DNA from: Sulfurospirillum sp. UBA6810
Lineage (GTDB): Bacteria; Campylobacterota; Campylobacteria; Campylobacterales; Sulfurospirillaceae
Length of the DNA: 6,254 nucleotides
Direction: 5' to 3'
Assembly (NCBI GenBank): GCA_002469305.1
Contig: DKEY01000151.1
Coordinates: 1 to 6,254, forward strand
The notes under the pieces were generated by a model. The model was not told the DNA's origin. It searched no databases and worked only from the letters and a program-made list of their open reading frames with translations. A program made the translations under genes and the position numbers. Shown piece by piece: positions 1 through 5,076 of the stretch. Position 1 is the stretch's first letter, and each line of letters starts with the position of its first letter.

Positions 1-892
1 AGACGAAAACAGTTGTACCGTTTTGCGCTACAAAGATATCACAAAAATTTGTCCCAGCAGTTGATTTGATATCTACTGGATTTTCTCTTACTCTTACAAA
101 TTGTTCGTTTTTATAAAACTCTTTTAAAATATTTTTTGCATCAATTTCACTGTTTGCCTTAAAATAAATACTCACAAGCATACCTCTGGTAACAGGGATA
201 AGATGTGGTATAAAGTTTACTTCAAAATCTTTACATGTAAGAAGTTTTAACTTCTCTTTTATCTCTGGCGCGTGTCTATGCTTTAGTGGATTGTAAGCAA
301 AGATATTTTCATTGATAGTAACAAACTGTGTCGTTGGATTTGGTTTCTTTCCAGCTCCACTTACACCACTTTTTGCATCTATAATGATAGGAAAACTCTC
401 ATCTATATAGTTTATAAACGGTAAAATTCCTAAGAGTGATGCCGTTGGGTAACACCCTGGATTTGCTACAAGAGAAGTTTTTGCTATCTCACTTCTATAA
501 ATCTCTGGCAAACCATAAACTGCTTTTTTTAAATTTTCTTTATCTTCATGTTCACAGTAGTGCTCTTCATAAGCTTCAAGTTCTAGTCTATAATCCGCTG
601 ATAAATCAACTACTTTTACACCAAGTTTTATCAAATCCTTGGCAAAACTCATCGCAGCTTTGTGAGGAAGAGCTAAAAAAGCCAAATCAGCTACTTTTTG
701 TATTTCACTTGCTTCACTTTTTTGTACATCAAACTCTATAATATCCTTAAGGCTTGGATGTAACTCACTGAGCTTTTCACCGCCTTCACTTGTTCCGATA
801 TAGGTAATTTCAAAACGTGGATGGCTTATAAGCATTTTTACAAGCTCAATCCCTGTATAACCACTAGCCCCTATGATAGCTACTCTTGTCAT
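1..892 (-). CDS. argC: N-acetyl-gamma-glutamyl-phosphate reductase, C-terminus cut off by window edge
   Basis: ArgC reduces N-acetyl-glutamyl-5-phosphate to the semialdehyde with NADPH, the third step of arginine synthesis, in the cytoplasm. I translated this frame by hand from the ATG at 892-890; it stays open for 297 codons to the window edge, so an estimated 30 to 45 C-terminal residues are missing. The protein opens with MTRVAIIGASGYTG, whose GASGYTG (residues 8-14) is the dinucleotide-binding loop. The catalytic cysteine is C147 in NPGCYPT (codon at 452-454). A later HRHAPEI stretch (H205, H207) carries the family's conserved histidine region, and SGVSGAGKKP lies between the two. This combination is diagnostic of ArgC rather than of aspartate-semialdehyde dehydrogenase. 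It starts only 9 bases after the greA stop, so it is probably the distal gene of the lpxB-greA operon. No strong Shine-Dalgarno sequence is visible in that gap. No damage is seen in the visible part. Confidence 0.95.
   Translation of the reverse strand, partial: MTRVAIIGASGYTGIELVKMLISHPRFEITYIGTSEGGEKLSELHPSLKDIIEFDVQKSEASEIQKVADLAFLALPHKAAMSFAKDLIKLGVKVVDLSADYRLELEAYEEHYCEHEDKENLKKAVYGLPEIYRSEIAKTSLVANPGCYPTASLLGILPFINYIDESFPIIIDAKSGVSGAGKKPNPTTQFVTINENIFAYNPLKHRHAPEIKEKLKLLTCKDFEVNFIPHLIPVTRGMLVSIYFKANSEIDAKNILKEFYKNEQFVRVRENPVDIKSTAGTNFCDIFVAQNGTTVFV
233..240 (+). repeat. ACATGTAA oriented octamer, copy 1
   Basis: This copy is inside argC, where the minus strand encodes Leu-Thr-Cys-Lys. 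It sits in a perfect 10-base palindrome TTACATGTAA (231-240). Confidence 0.5.
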
Positions 893-901
893 TGTATTTT
901 C

Positions 902-1393
902 CTACTTAAAATCTATCTTTTTATAGCATACTTCAAGCACTTCAAACTCTTGAACACCTGATGGCAATACTATACTTACTTCATCCCCTTCACCTTTTCC
1001 CATAAGCCCTTTAGCCAATGGGGTGTGGTAAGAGATAAGTCCAACTTCTGGATTGCTCTCTGTTCTTCCAACTATCGTATATGTTGATTCTTCTTCTGTA
1101 TTTGCATTTTCAACCTTTACAGTTGAGCCAAATCTTACTTTATCGTGTGTGTAAGTTGATGGATCAATCAGTTGTGTATTTGCTAGTAAATTACTCAGTT
1201 CAGCTATACGAGATTCTATGAAAGCTTGTTTCTCTTTTGCAGCATGATACTCTGCGTTTTCCTTTAAATCTCCATGGCTTCTAGCTATGTCTATCTCTTG
1301 GACAATATTTGGTCTCTGCACTTTTTTCAAATCATCTAATTCATCTGTTAATTTTTTAAATCCAAATTCTGTCATCGGTTCTTTTATCATCAT
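902..1393 (-). CDS. greA: Transcription elongation factor GreA
   Basis: GreA binds the secondary channel of RNA polymerase and stimulates cleavage of backtracked transcripts, rescuing stalled elongation. The protein is 163 residues, close to the usual 158-165. Residues about 7-77 form the N-terminal coiled-coil hairpin, with the acidic tip in GDLKENAEYH; D42 and E45 match the essential tip acids D41 and E44 of E. coli GreA. Residues about 84-160 form the FKBP-like C-terminal domain, including the signature PLAKGLMGKGEGDEV (125-139). It is followed 9 bases later by argC and preceded by lpxB with a 37-base gap, so it is probably co-transcribed. Two ATG codons stand in tandem (1393 and 1390). 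The GGAG at 1399-1396 lies 2 bases before the first and 5 before the second, so the second ATG may be the main start, giving 162 residues. GreB is unlikely, given the GreA-type sequence and its likeness to the Campylobacter GreA I know. Confidence 0.96.
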   Translation of the reverse strand: MMIKEPMTEFGFKKLTDELDDLKKVQRPNIVQEIDIARSHGDLKENAEYHAAKEKQAFIESRIAELSNLLANTQLIDPSTYTHDKVRFGSTVKVENANTEEESTYTIVGRTESNPEVGLISYHTPLAKGLMGKGEGDEVSIVLPSGVQEFEVLEVCYKKIDFK

Positions 1394-1395
1394 TT

Positions 1396-1399
1396 CTCC
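1396..1399 (-). promoter_or_regulatory. Ribosome binding site of greA that bears on the start choice
   Basis: The minus strand reads TGGAGAAATGATG. The GGAG is only 2 bases from the first ATG but 5 bases from the second (1390-1388). Normal spacing of 5 to 9 bases favours the second, though either would give nearly the same protein. Confidence 0.6.
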
Positions 1400-1430
1400 A
1401 TATTTATAATTTACTCTATTTGGTCAATTA

Positions 1431-2456
1431 TTATACATTAATTAACTTTATCATTTCATCACGTGAACCATGCTTCAGTATTTTTTTAAGCTTCATAGCA
1501 TAATCAAAGAACAATTCTCTGTCCATTTCATTATACTCTTCCAAGAGGTTTTCACATGTAACTTCATCTTGCAAAAATTCTACATGTAAAGGAGGTTTAT
1601 CTGCAAAATCAAAAAGTATATTTGCAAGTCCCACATGCTTTAGTTTTACAAACATCTTCGCTATCAAATAATCAAATGCTTTTGCTTTGTAAGATAAAAC
1701 AAAAGGGATTCCTATGAGTGCAGCTTCGAGAGTTGCAGTTCCTGAACACACAAAGGCAAATTCTGCTTTTAAAAAAGTTTTATACGTATCTCTTGAAACG
1801 TCAAACTCTTTGATATCTCCATATATCTCTTTTATCTCTTGTGAACTAAAGTGAGGAGGAATTACTAAGACATTGTTTTTTTTGATTTTTGAAGCTACTT
1901 CCTTGTATATGGGCATAAGTGATTTTATCTCACTCTTTCTGCTTCCTGGTAAAAACGCAACATACCCAGTATCTTCATAATGAGTTTTAAATTCACTAAT
2001 TTCATCTAAAAGAGGATTTCCAACATACTTTGCTCGGTTATAAAACTCTTGTTCAAAAGGAAGGATAGAAGCCAAAACATCACAGTATTTTTCTACTTTT
2101 GCGACTCTTTTTTCTTTCCAAGCCCATACTTGAGGAAGTATGTAGTAGATGATTTTTGCATCTGGATTTTTTTCCTTGATAGCCTTTGCCAAAGGCAAAT
2201 TAAAAGCTGGTGAATCCACCAGTAAAACTTTATCTACATGAAAACTAAGTTCTACCATATCTTTTATAGCTTTTTTAGCAAGACGTATCTTTGGAATAGC
2301 ATCTAAAAACCCCATAATAGAGAATGATTTACTAGGAAGTAACGGTTTTCCAAATCTCTCATCAAAGATACCAAAAAGTTCACACTCTTGTGCCTTTATA
2401 ATTGGCTCAATATGCAAATTTGCTGAAGGTTCAAGTGCAGATACTAAAAGTTTCAC
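1431..2456 (-). CDS. lpxB: Lipid A disaccharide synthase (GTG start)
   Basis: LpxB is a peripheral inner-membrane glycosyltransferase (family GT19). It joins UDP-2,3-diacylglucosamine and lipid X into the tetra-acyl disaccharide 1-phosphate of lipid A, so the organism makes Gram-negative lipopolysaccharide or lipooligosaccharide. Visible family motifs in order are SALEPSANLH (6-15), VDSPAFNLPLA (80-90), YYILPQVWAW (104-113), LPFEQEFY (132-139), YVGNPLLDE (144-152), FLPGSRKSE (168-176), and CSGTATLEAALIGIP (237-251) followed by the LKHVGLANIL region (272-281). The length of 341 residues is shorter than the E. coli enzyme (382). The SALEPSANLH form in place of AGExSGD is, to my recollection, normal for Campylobacter relatives. 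The start is GTG at 2456: an in-frame TAG at 2462-2460 blocks any earlier start, and GGAG lies 6 bases upstream. It follows the small upstream gene by 15 bases. Confidence 0.95.
   Translation of the reverse strand: MKLLVSALEPSANLHIEPIIKAQECELFGIFDERFGKPLLPSKSFSIMGFLDAIPKIRLAKKAIKDMVELSFHVDKVLLVDSPAFNLPLAKAIKEKNPDAKIIYYILPQVWAWKEKRVAKVEKYCDVLASILPFEQEFYNRAKYVGNPLLDEISEFKTHYEDTGYVAFLPGSRKSEIKSLMPIYKEVASKIKKNNVLVIPPHFSSQEIKEIYGDIKEFDVSRDTYKTFLKAEFAFVCSGTATLEAALIGIPFVLSYKAKAFDYLIAKMFVKLKHVGLANILFDFADKPPLHVEFLQDEVTCENLLEEYNEMDRELFFDYAMKLKKILKHGSRDEMIKLINV
1554..1561 (+). repeat. ACATGTAA oriented octamer, copy 2
   Basis: This copy is inside lpxB (Val-Thr-Cys-Glu, around residues 299-302) with the flank TTC, so it is not a full 10-base palindrome. 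It lies 28 bases from copy 3. Confidence 0.5.
1582..1589 (+). repeat. ACATGTAA oriented octamer, copy 3
   Basis: This copy is inside lpxB in a different codon phase (Leu-His-Val-Glu, residues 290-293) from copy 2. The change of phase argues against a peptide or codon-pair cause. Confidence 0.5.
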
Positions 2457-2462
2457 AAACTA

Positions 2463-2466
2463 CTCC
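2463..2466 (-). promoter_or_regulatory. Ribosome binding site supporting the GTG start of lpxB
   Basis: GGAG on the minus strand ends 6 bases before the GTG at 2456-2454. Because an in-frame stop lies between it and the GTG, this site can only serve that start. Confidence 0.7.
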
Positions 2467-2471
2467 ATATG

Positions 2472-2657
2472 TTATATCCCTAATAGTTTACTAAAAAATC
2501 CTTTATCTTCTACTTTTTGTTTTTTTCTCTCATCTACAAAAGTTGGGTCTGGTTTCAAAAGAGCTTCATTAAAAGGCTTAATATCTTTTTTCTCATGTTT
2601 TTTTGGTCTATATACTTGTGGTATTTTTCGATTTATTGGTGCTTGCATCATACACAT
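2472..2657 (-). CDS. Small basic protein of unknown function upstream of lpxB
   Basis: I do not recognise a family. The chosen start is the ATG at 2657-2655, giving 61 residues (MCMMQAPINRK...), because AAGGAG lies exactly 6 bases upstream. A further in-frame ATG at 2690 would give 72 residues but lacks a good ribosome site and falls in or before the likely promoter. The protein is strongly basic (15 Lys or Arg against 8 Asp or Glu). It has proline-containing segments (7, 13, 18, 28, 36, 38) that suggest an extended, partly disordered chain, and a hydrophobic end, GFFSKLLGI (53-61), which could be a short amphipathic helix or a docking peptide. It has no signal peptide or membrane span. It leads the likely operon, 15 bases before lpxB, so a link to envelope or lipid A work is possible but unproven. 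The strong ribosome site and close packing argue that it is real. Confidence 0.65.
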   Translation of the reverse strand: MCMMQAPINRKIPQVYRPKKHEKKDIKPFNEALLKPDPTFVDERKKQKVEDKGFFSKLLGI

Positions 2658-2663
2658 GGTAAA

Positions 2664-2669
2664 CTCCTT
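2664..2669 (-). promoter_or_regulatory. Strong ribosome binding site that sets the start of the 61-residue gene
   Basis: AAGGAG on the minus strand with 6 bases to the ATG at 2657 is the best Shine-Dalgarno sequence in this intergenic region. It places translation at the inner ATG rather than the one at 2690. Confidence 0.75.
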
Positions 2670-2688
2670 TGTGTAATTTGTATGCTTC

Positions 2689-2694
2689 ATCTTA
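2689..2694 (-). promoter_or_regulatory. Possible -10 box for the lpxB-greA-argC operon
   Basis: TAAGAT on the minus strand matches 4 of 6 bases of TATAAT and would start transcription near 2682, leaving a leader of about 25 bases that includes the strong ribosome site. There is no clear -35 box, as is common in Campylobacterota. TATTAG just upstream is an alternative, so this call is tentative. Confidence 0.3.
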
Positions 2695-2730
2695 TCTAAT
2701 ATGCGTTTAGTTTATGTGTATTATTTTGGG

Positions 2731-2736
2731 TATAAT
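2731..2736 (+). promoter_or_regulatory. -10 box of the surE-tcdA promoter
   Basis: A perfect TATAAT is preceded by a T-rich stretch ending in TTTTGGG. This is the usual look of housekeeping promoters in Campylobacterota, where a conserved -35 is often missing. Transcription would start near 2743, about 26 bases before the surE ATG. It lies in the 111-base region between the divergent small gene and surE. Confidence 0.65.
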
Positions 2737-2749
2737 TGCCAAAATTCTT

Positions 2750-2757
2750 ACATGTAA
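2750..2757 (+). repeat. ACATGTAA oriented octamer, copy 4, in the surE leader
   Basis: This is the only intergenic copy. It forms TTACATGTAA (2748-2757), about 12 bases after the TATAAT box, and its last bases are part of the surE ribosome site TAAGG. The position is operator-like, but the same word in coding sequence elsewhere makes a purely local regulatory role less likely. Confidence 0.5.
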
Positions 2758-2768
2758 GGCTCTAATAA

Positions 2769-3560
2769 ATGCAAAAAAGAATACTCGTAACTAATGATGA
2801 TGGATTTGAGAGTGCAGGATTGCATGCTTTGGTAGAAGCTCTGCGTCCTTTAGGACATGTAACTGTTGTAGCACCAACTACTGAGAAATCAGCTTGTGGA
2901 CACTCTCTAACACTTACTCGTCCTTTGCGTTTTGTTCAGATAGCTGATGATTTTTTTAAACTCGATGATGGAACTCCAAGTGATTGTATCTATCTCTCCA
3001 AATATGCTCTTTTTGAAGAGGGGAAAATGCCTGATTTAGTTGTGAGTGGTATAAACAATGGCTCAAACATGGGAGAAGATATAACTTACAGCGGAACTGC
3101 TAGTGCTGCAATGGAAGCTGTGCTTCAAGGAATTCCAGCTATCGCTATCTCACAAGTTTATGATGGTGGTCCCGCTTCCATCCAAAGGTATGGATATACT
3201 TTGGCACAAAAATATGCCCATGATATAGCAAAGATGATACTTGAGGGTGGTTTTCCTTTGGGAGAGAGAAGGTTTTTAAATATAAACATCCCTCCTATAA
3301 AAGCAGAAGATTGCAAGGGGATGAAAATCACTCATGCGGGATATAAGATGTATGGCAATGATGCACATCTTCATAGAAATCCTAGAGGAGAAGAGTACTA
3401 CTGGATTGGTACTCATGTGCTAGAGTGGCAACCAAGCCAAAATGCTACATGCGACTTAAGTGCTATTGAGCAAAATTATGTTTCAATCACTCCAATAAAG
3501 CTAGATATGACTGCACATGATGATATACAAAGATTAAATGATTGGATAGCAAATGGATAG
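2769..3560 (+). CDS. surE: 5'/3'-nucleotidase SurE
   Basis: SurE is a divalent-metal phosphatase that removes phosphate from nucleoside 5'- and 3'-monophosphates; in E. coli it is linked to stationary-phase and stress survival. The 263 residues are close to the usual 250-265. The N-terminal ILVTNDDGFESAGL gives metal ligands D10 and D11. S41 (in EKSACGHS) and N96 (in SGINNGSN, 93-100) complete the expected metal site, matching D8, D9, S39 and N92 of E. coli. GTPSDC (68-73) and YSGTASAAMEA (107-117) are further signatures. All key residues are present. The ATG at 2769 is preceded by TAAGG with 9 bases of spacing. The gene leads a two-gene unit and its last 8 bases overlap the start of the tcdA-like gene. 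Its divergent partner is the lpxB operon. Confidence 0.96.
   Translation: MQKRILVTNDDGFESAGLHALVEALRPLGHVTVVAPTTEKSACGHSLTLTRPLRFVQIADDFFKLDDGTPSDCIYLSKYALFEEGKMPDLVVSGINNGSNMGEDITYSGTASAAMEAVLQGIPAIAISQVYDGGPASIQRYGYTLAQKYAHDIAKMILEGGFPLGERRFLNINIPPIKAEDCKGMKITHAGYKMYGNDAHLHRNPRGEEYYWIGTHVLEWQPSQNATCDLSAIEQNYVSITPIKLDMTAHDDIQRLNDWIANG
2855..2862 (+). repeat. ACATGTAA oriented octamer, copy 5
   Basis: This copy is inside surE (Gly-His-Val-Thr, residues 29-32) on the coding strand, preceded by GG and so not extended as a palindrome. Confidence 0.5.
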
Positions 3561-4197
3561 ATTTCAAAGATGCCAAAAACTTTTTGGTGAAGACTATACA
3601 AAGATACAAAATGCAAAAATACTTCTTTTTGGAGTTGGAGGTGTAGGTGGACACTGCCTTGATGCACTTTATAGAACAGGCGTTAAAGATATCACTATCA
3701 TAGATTTTGATACATATGAAATTTCAAATCAAAATAGACAATTAGGAAGTGATAACATAGGAGCTTCCAAAGTAAAAACACTTATGGATATATACAAAGG
3801 GATTAAAGGATTTGATTTAAAGGTCACACCTGAGTGGATAGAAACTTTTGATTTTAGTCCTTATGATGTGGTGATTGATGCGATTGATGATATTCCTGCG
3901 AAAGTTGCTATCGCACAAAAAGCACACAAAAAACTTATCAGCTCTATGGGTGGAGCAAAAAGAATAGACCCTACAAAGATAAGGATTTCAAGTATTTGGA
4001 AAACTCATGGAGATGGTTTTGCAAAAAAATTTAGATATGAATTAAAGAAAGTAGGCTTCAACAAAAAATTTGATGTTATTTTTTCTGAAGAACTCCCTGT
4101 TGCTACATGTAAAGAATTGGGAAGTTTTGTAGGTGTTACTGGAAGTTTTGGCTTATTTATCGCTTCACATACTATTGCCAAGGTGTTAAAACAGTAA
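3553..4197 (+). CDS. tcdA: TcdA-like tRNA threonylcarbamoyladenosine dehydratase (ThiF/E1-like fold)
   Basis: The family uses ATP to activate and cyclise the t6A side chain at A37 of ANN-decoding tRNAs, making ct6A. The 214-residue protein starts with RFQRCQKLFGE (3-13). A Rossmann nucleotide loop GVGGVGG (27-33) follows, then IIDFD (49-53) with acidic residues for ATP contact, NRQ (61-63), VIDAIDDIPAK (107-117), GGAKRIDPTKI (133-143), FSEE (177-180), and a C-terminal GVTGSFG helix region (194-200). The order and the IDPTKI and FSEE motifs resemble E. coli TcdA (268 residues) more than MoeB or ThiF. There is no pair of CxxC zinc motifs and no sign of a sulfur-carrier partner gene nearby. It is about 50 residues shorter than the E. 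coli protein. C186 may or may not correspond to the cysteine studied in TcdA. Its ATG lies inside surE (8-base overlap, no strong ribosome site), which suggests translational coupling. The exact substrate is inferred. Confidence 0.82.
   Translation: MDRFQRCQKLFGEDYTKIQNAKILLFGVGGVGGHCLDALYRTGVKDITIIDFDTYEISNQNRQLGSDNIGASKVKTLMDIYKGIKGFDLKVTPEWIETFDFSPYDVVIDAIDDIPAKVAIAQKAHKKLISSMGGAKRIDPTKIRISSIWKTHGDGFAKKFRYELKKVGFNKKFDVIFSEELPVATCKELGSFVGVTGSFGLFIASHTIAKVLKQ
4105..4112 (+). repeat. ACATGTAA oriented octamer, copy 6
   Basis: This copy is inside the tcdA-like gene (Ala-Thr-Cys-Lys, residues 184-187) on the coding strand. Confidence 0.5.
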
Positions 4198-4633
4198 CTT
4201 CTGCACTTTCAAGTTTGATAGTTTTTGAGAGATCTTTTCTATACAAAAAGATACTCTGTCTTGAGGTATAAAGATGGTCTGCGCTAAAAGTTGTAGAACC
4301 CAATTTAAACCTCATATTTTCTTTGAGAAAAATTTTCTCTCCAACCAACTTTCCTATAGGTTGATAAATCGTAGCAGCTGAGAGAAAAATAGCTAGGAGA
4401 TACACTCTGATAAAAAATTTGGCATACCCACTATATAAAATCAAATAGCCTACTATAAAACCAAGAGGTAATAGTATATAAAAGTTTTGATTGTCTATAA
4501 AAAAGATGTTGAAATACTCTTTAATCATATAAAAATCTATATAGTTGATTTTTAATCCAATAAAAAAAAGAAAGTCTAAAATAGCGATAAAAGCTACTCC
4601 CATCAAAAAAGCATTTGTAAATCTTGCTATCAT
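4172..4633 (-). CDS. Three-helix membrane protein of unknown function
   Basis: I do not recognise a family. The 153-residue protein has three likely membrane spans at about 8-28, 51-68 and 73-90, then a soluble tail of about 60 residues (91-153) with alternating hydrophobic and polar stretches that suggest beta strands. Basic residues before span 1 (R4) and between spans 2 and 3 (K72, R76) would place the N-terminus in the cytoplasm and the tail in the periplasm. That topology is an inference. The ATG overlaps the TsaC-like stop as ATGA, and an AAGGAGG 5 bases upstream lies inside the last codons of that gene, so translation is very likely. The 3' end overlaps the convergent tcdA gene by 26 bases. 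Being the last gene after carB and tsaC does not by itself suggest a role. Confidence 0.75.
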   Translation of the reverse strand: MIARFTNAFLMGVAFIAILDFLFFIGLKINYIDFYMIKEYFNIFFIDNQNFYILLPLGFIVGYLILYSGYAKFFIRVYLLAIFLSAATIYQPIGKLVGEKIFLKENMRFKLGSTTFSADHLYTSRQSIFLYRKDLSKTIKLESAEVTVLTPWQ

Positions 4634-5076
4634 CGAAGCCTCCTTAGTTTAGAGTTAGACATCTTATATATCGAAGATGGTTTTGATTCAAAAAAACCTC
4701 TGCTATCTTCAACTATTATATCAGCTTTTTGCTTTGCATAGTTTTCTTCAAAACTTTTACATGTAAGATTTGCTGAGGATGAGTAAACCCATCCAAGTTT
4801 TCGTAAAAATTTTTGATGATTTTCCTCTTGTACTACTCTTATAGCTTGTTTATTGGGATATATAAAAGTTGTTTTATTTGAACGTCTTACTTGCTTTTTA
4901 AACGCAGTAGGTACTCTTACAAAGTTTTTAAGACTCCTTAGAGAATCAACACAAATCAAAAATGGCTGATTTTTATCTCTTTGTTTGGAAGTAGCAAGCT
5001 TTAGAGAGTTTTGAGAAAGAAAACCAGCAGTCGTATCTGTTTGCACAAGATAGACTAACTGCTGGTTTAGTGGCAT
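4630..5076 (-). CDS. Short YrdC/Sua5-domain protein, probable TsaC-like threonylcarbamoyl-AMP synthase
   Basis: TsaC/Sua5 proteins make threonylcarbamoyl-AMP from threonine, bicarbonate and ATP, the first step of t6A synthesis. This 148-residue protein keeps the family landmarks in order: VQTDTTAGF (11-19, matching the PTDTVYG-like strand), SKQRDKNQP (30-38) with the K-x-R pair K31 and R33 that binds substrate phosphates, TTFIYP (69-74), the R80-V81 pair, SSSAN (99-103) and SSIY (134-137). It is clearly shorter than E. coli TsaC (190 residues), and the usual proline of PTDT is Q12. It may therefore be a compact form typical of this phylum or a paralogue with another role, so I leave the symbol empty. 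Its ATG overlaps the carB stop as TAATG with no evident ribosome site, pointing to coupling with carB. It overlaps the next gene by 4 bases. Confidence 0.8.
   Translation of the reverse strand: MPLNQQLVYLVQTDTTAGFLSQNSLKLATSKQRDKNQPFLICVDSLRSLKNFVRVPTAFKKQVRRSNKTTFIYPNKQAIRVVQEENHQKFLRKLGWVYSSSANLTCKSFEENYAKQKADIIVEDSRGFFESKPSSIYKMSNSKLRRLR
4639..4645 (-). promoter_or_regulatory. Ribosome binding site of the membrane protein gene, inside the TsaC-like gene
   Basis: AAGGAGG on the minus strand, 5 bases before the ATG at 4633, also encodes part of the Leu-Arg-Arg near the C-terminus of the TsaC-like protein. It is the strongest Shine-Dalgarno match in the window and fixes the downstream start. 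Confidence 0.8.
4759..4766 (+). repeat. ACATGTAA oriented octamer, copy 7
   Basis: This copy is inside the TsaC-like gene (Leu-Thr-Cys-Lys, residues 104-107, encoded on the minus strand), again within a full TTACATGTAA palindrome (4757-4766). No copy follows in the remaining 1.49 kb. Confidence 0.5.

Noticed and set aside
436..741. Open frame of 101 codons on the plus strand
   Set aside because: It lies wholly antisense to argC, is rich in Leu, Phe and His as expected from reversed AT-rich code, and has no family motif.
2182..2196. Inverted repeat GCCTTTG-C-CAAAGGC
   Set aside because: It is inside lpxB codons for a typical part of the protein, the one-base centre cannot form a loop without losing pairs, and no T-run follows, so it is neither a terminator nor a clear operator.
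2658..2690. Longer 72-residue start for the small gene upstream of lpxB
   Set aside because: The ATG at 2690 has no good ribosome site and overlaps the probable promoter, while the inner ATG at 2657 has AAGGAG at ideal spacing.
2517..2699. Open frame of 60 codons on the plus strand with a hydrophobic, Trp- and Phe-rich translation
   Set aside because: It is the complement of the small basic protein gene, whose Lys-rich codons read as Phe and Leu on the other strand. The minus frame has the strong ribosome site.
3476..3667. Open frame of 63 codons on the minus strand over the surE-tcdA junction
   Set aside because: It is antisense to two well-identified genes and has no ribosome site or recognisable motif.
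3553..4197. MoeB or ThiF adenylyltransferase for a sulfur-carrier protein
   Set aside because: No paired CxxC zinc motifs are present, and the IDPTKI and FSEE motifs with the C-terminal GVTGSFG region fit the TcdA group better. No ThiS- or MoaD-like gene is nearby.
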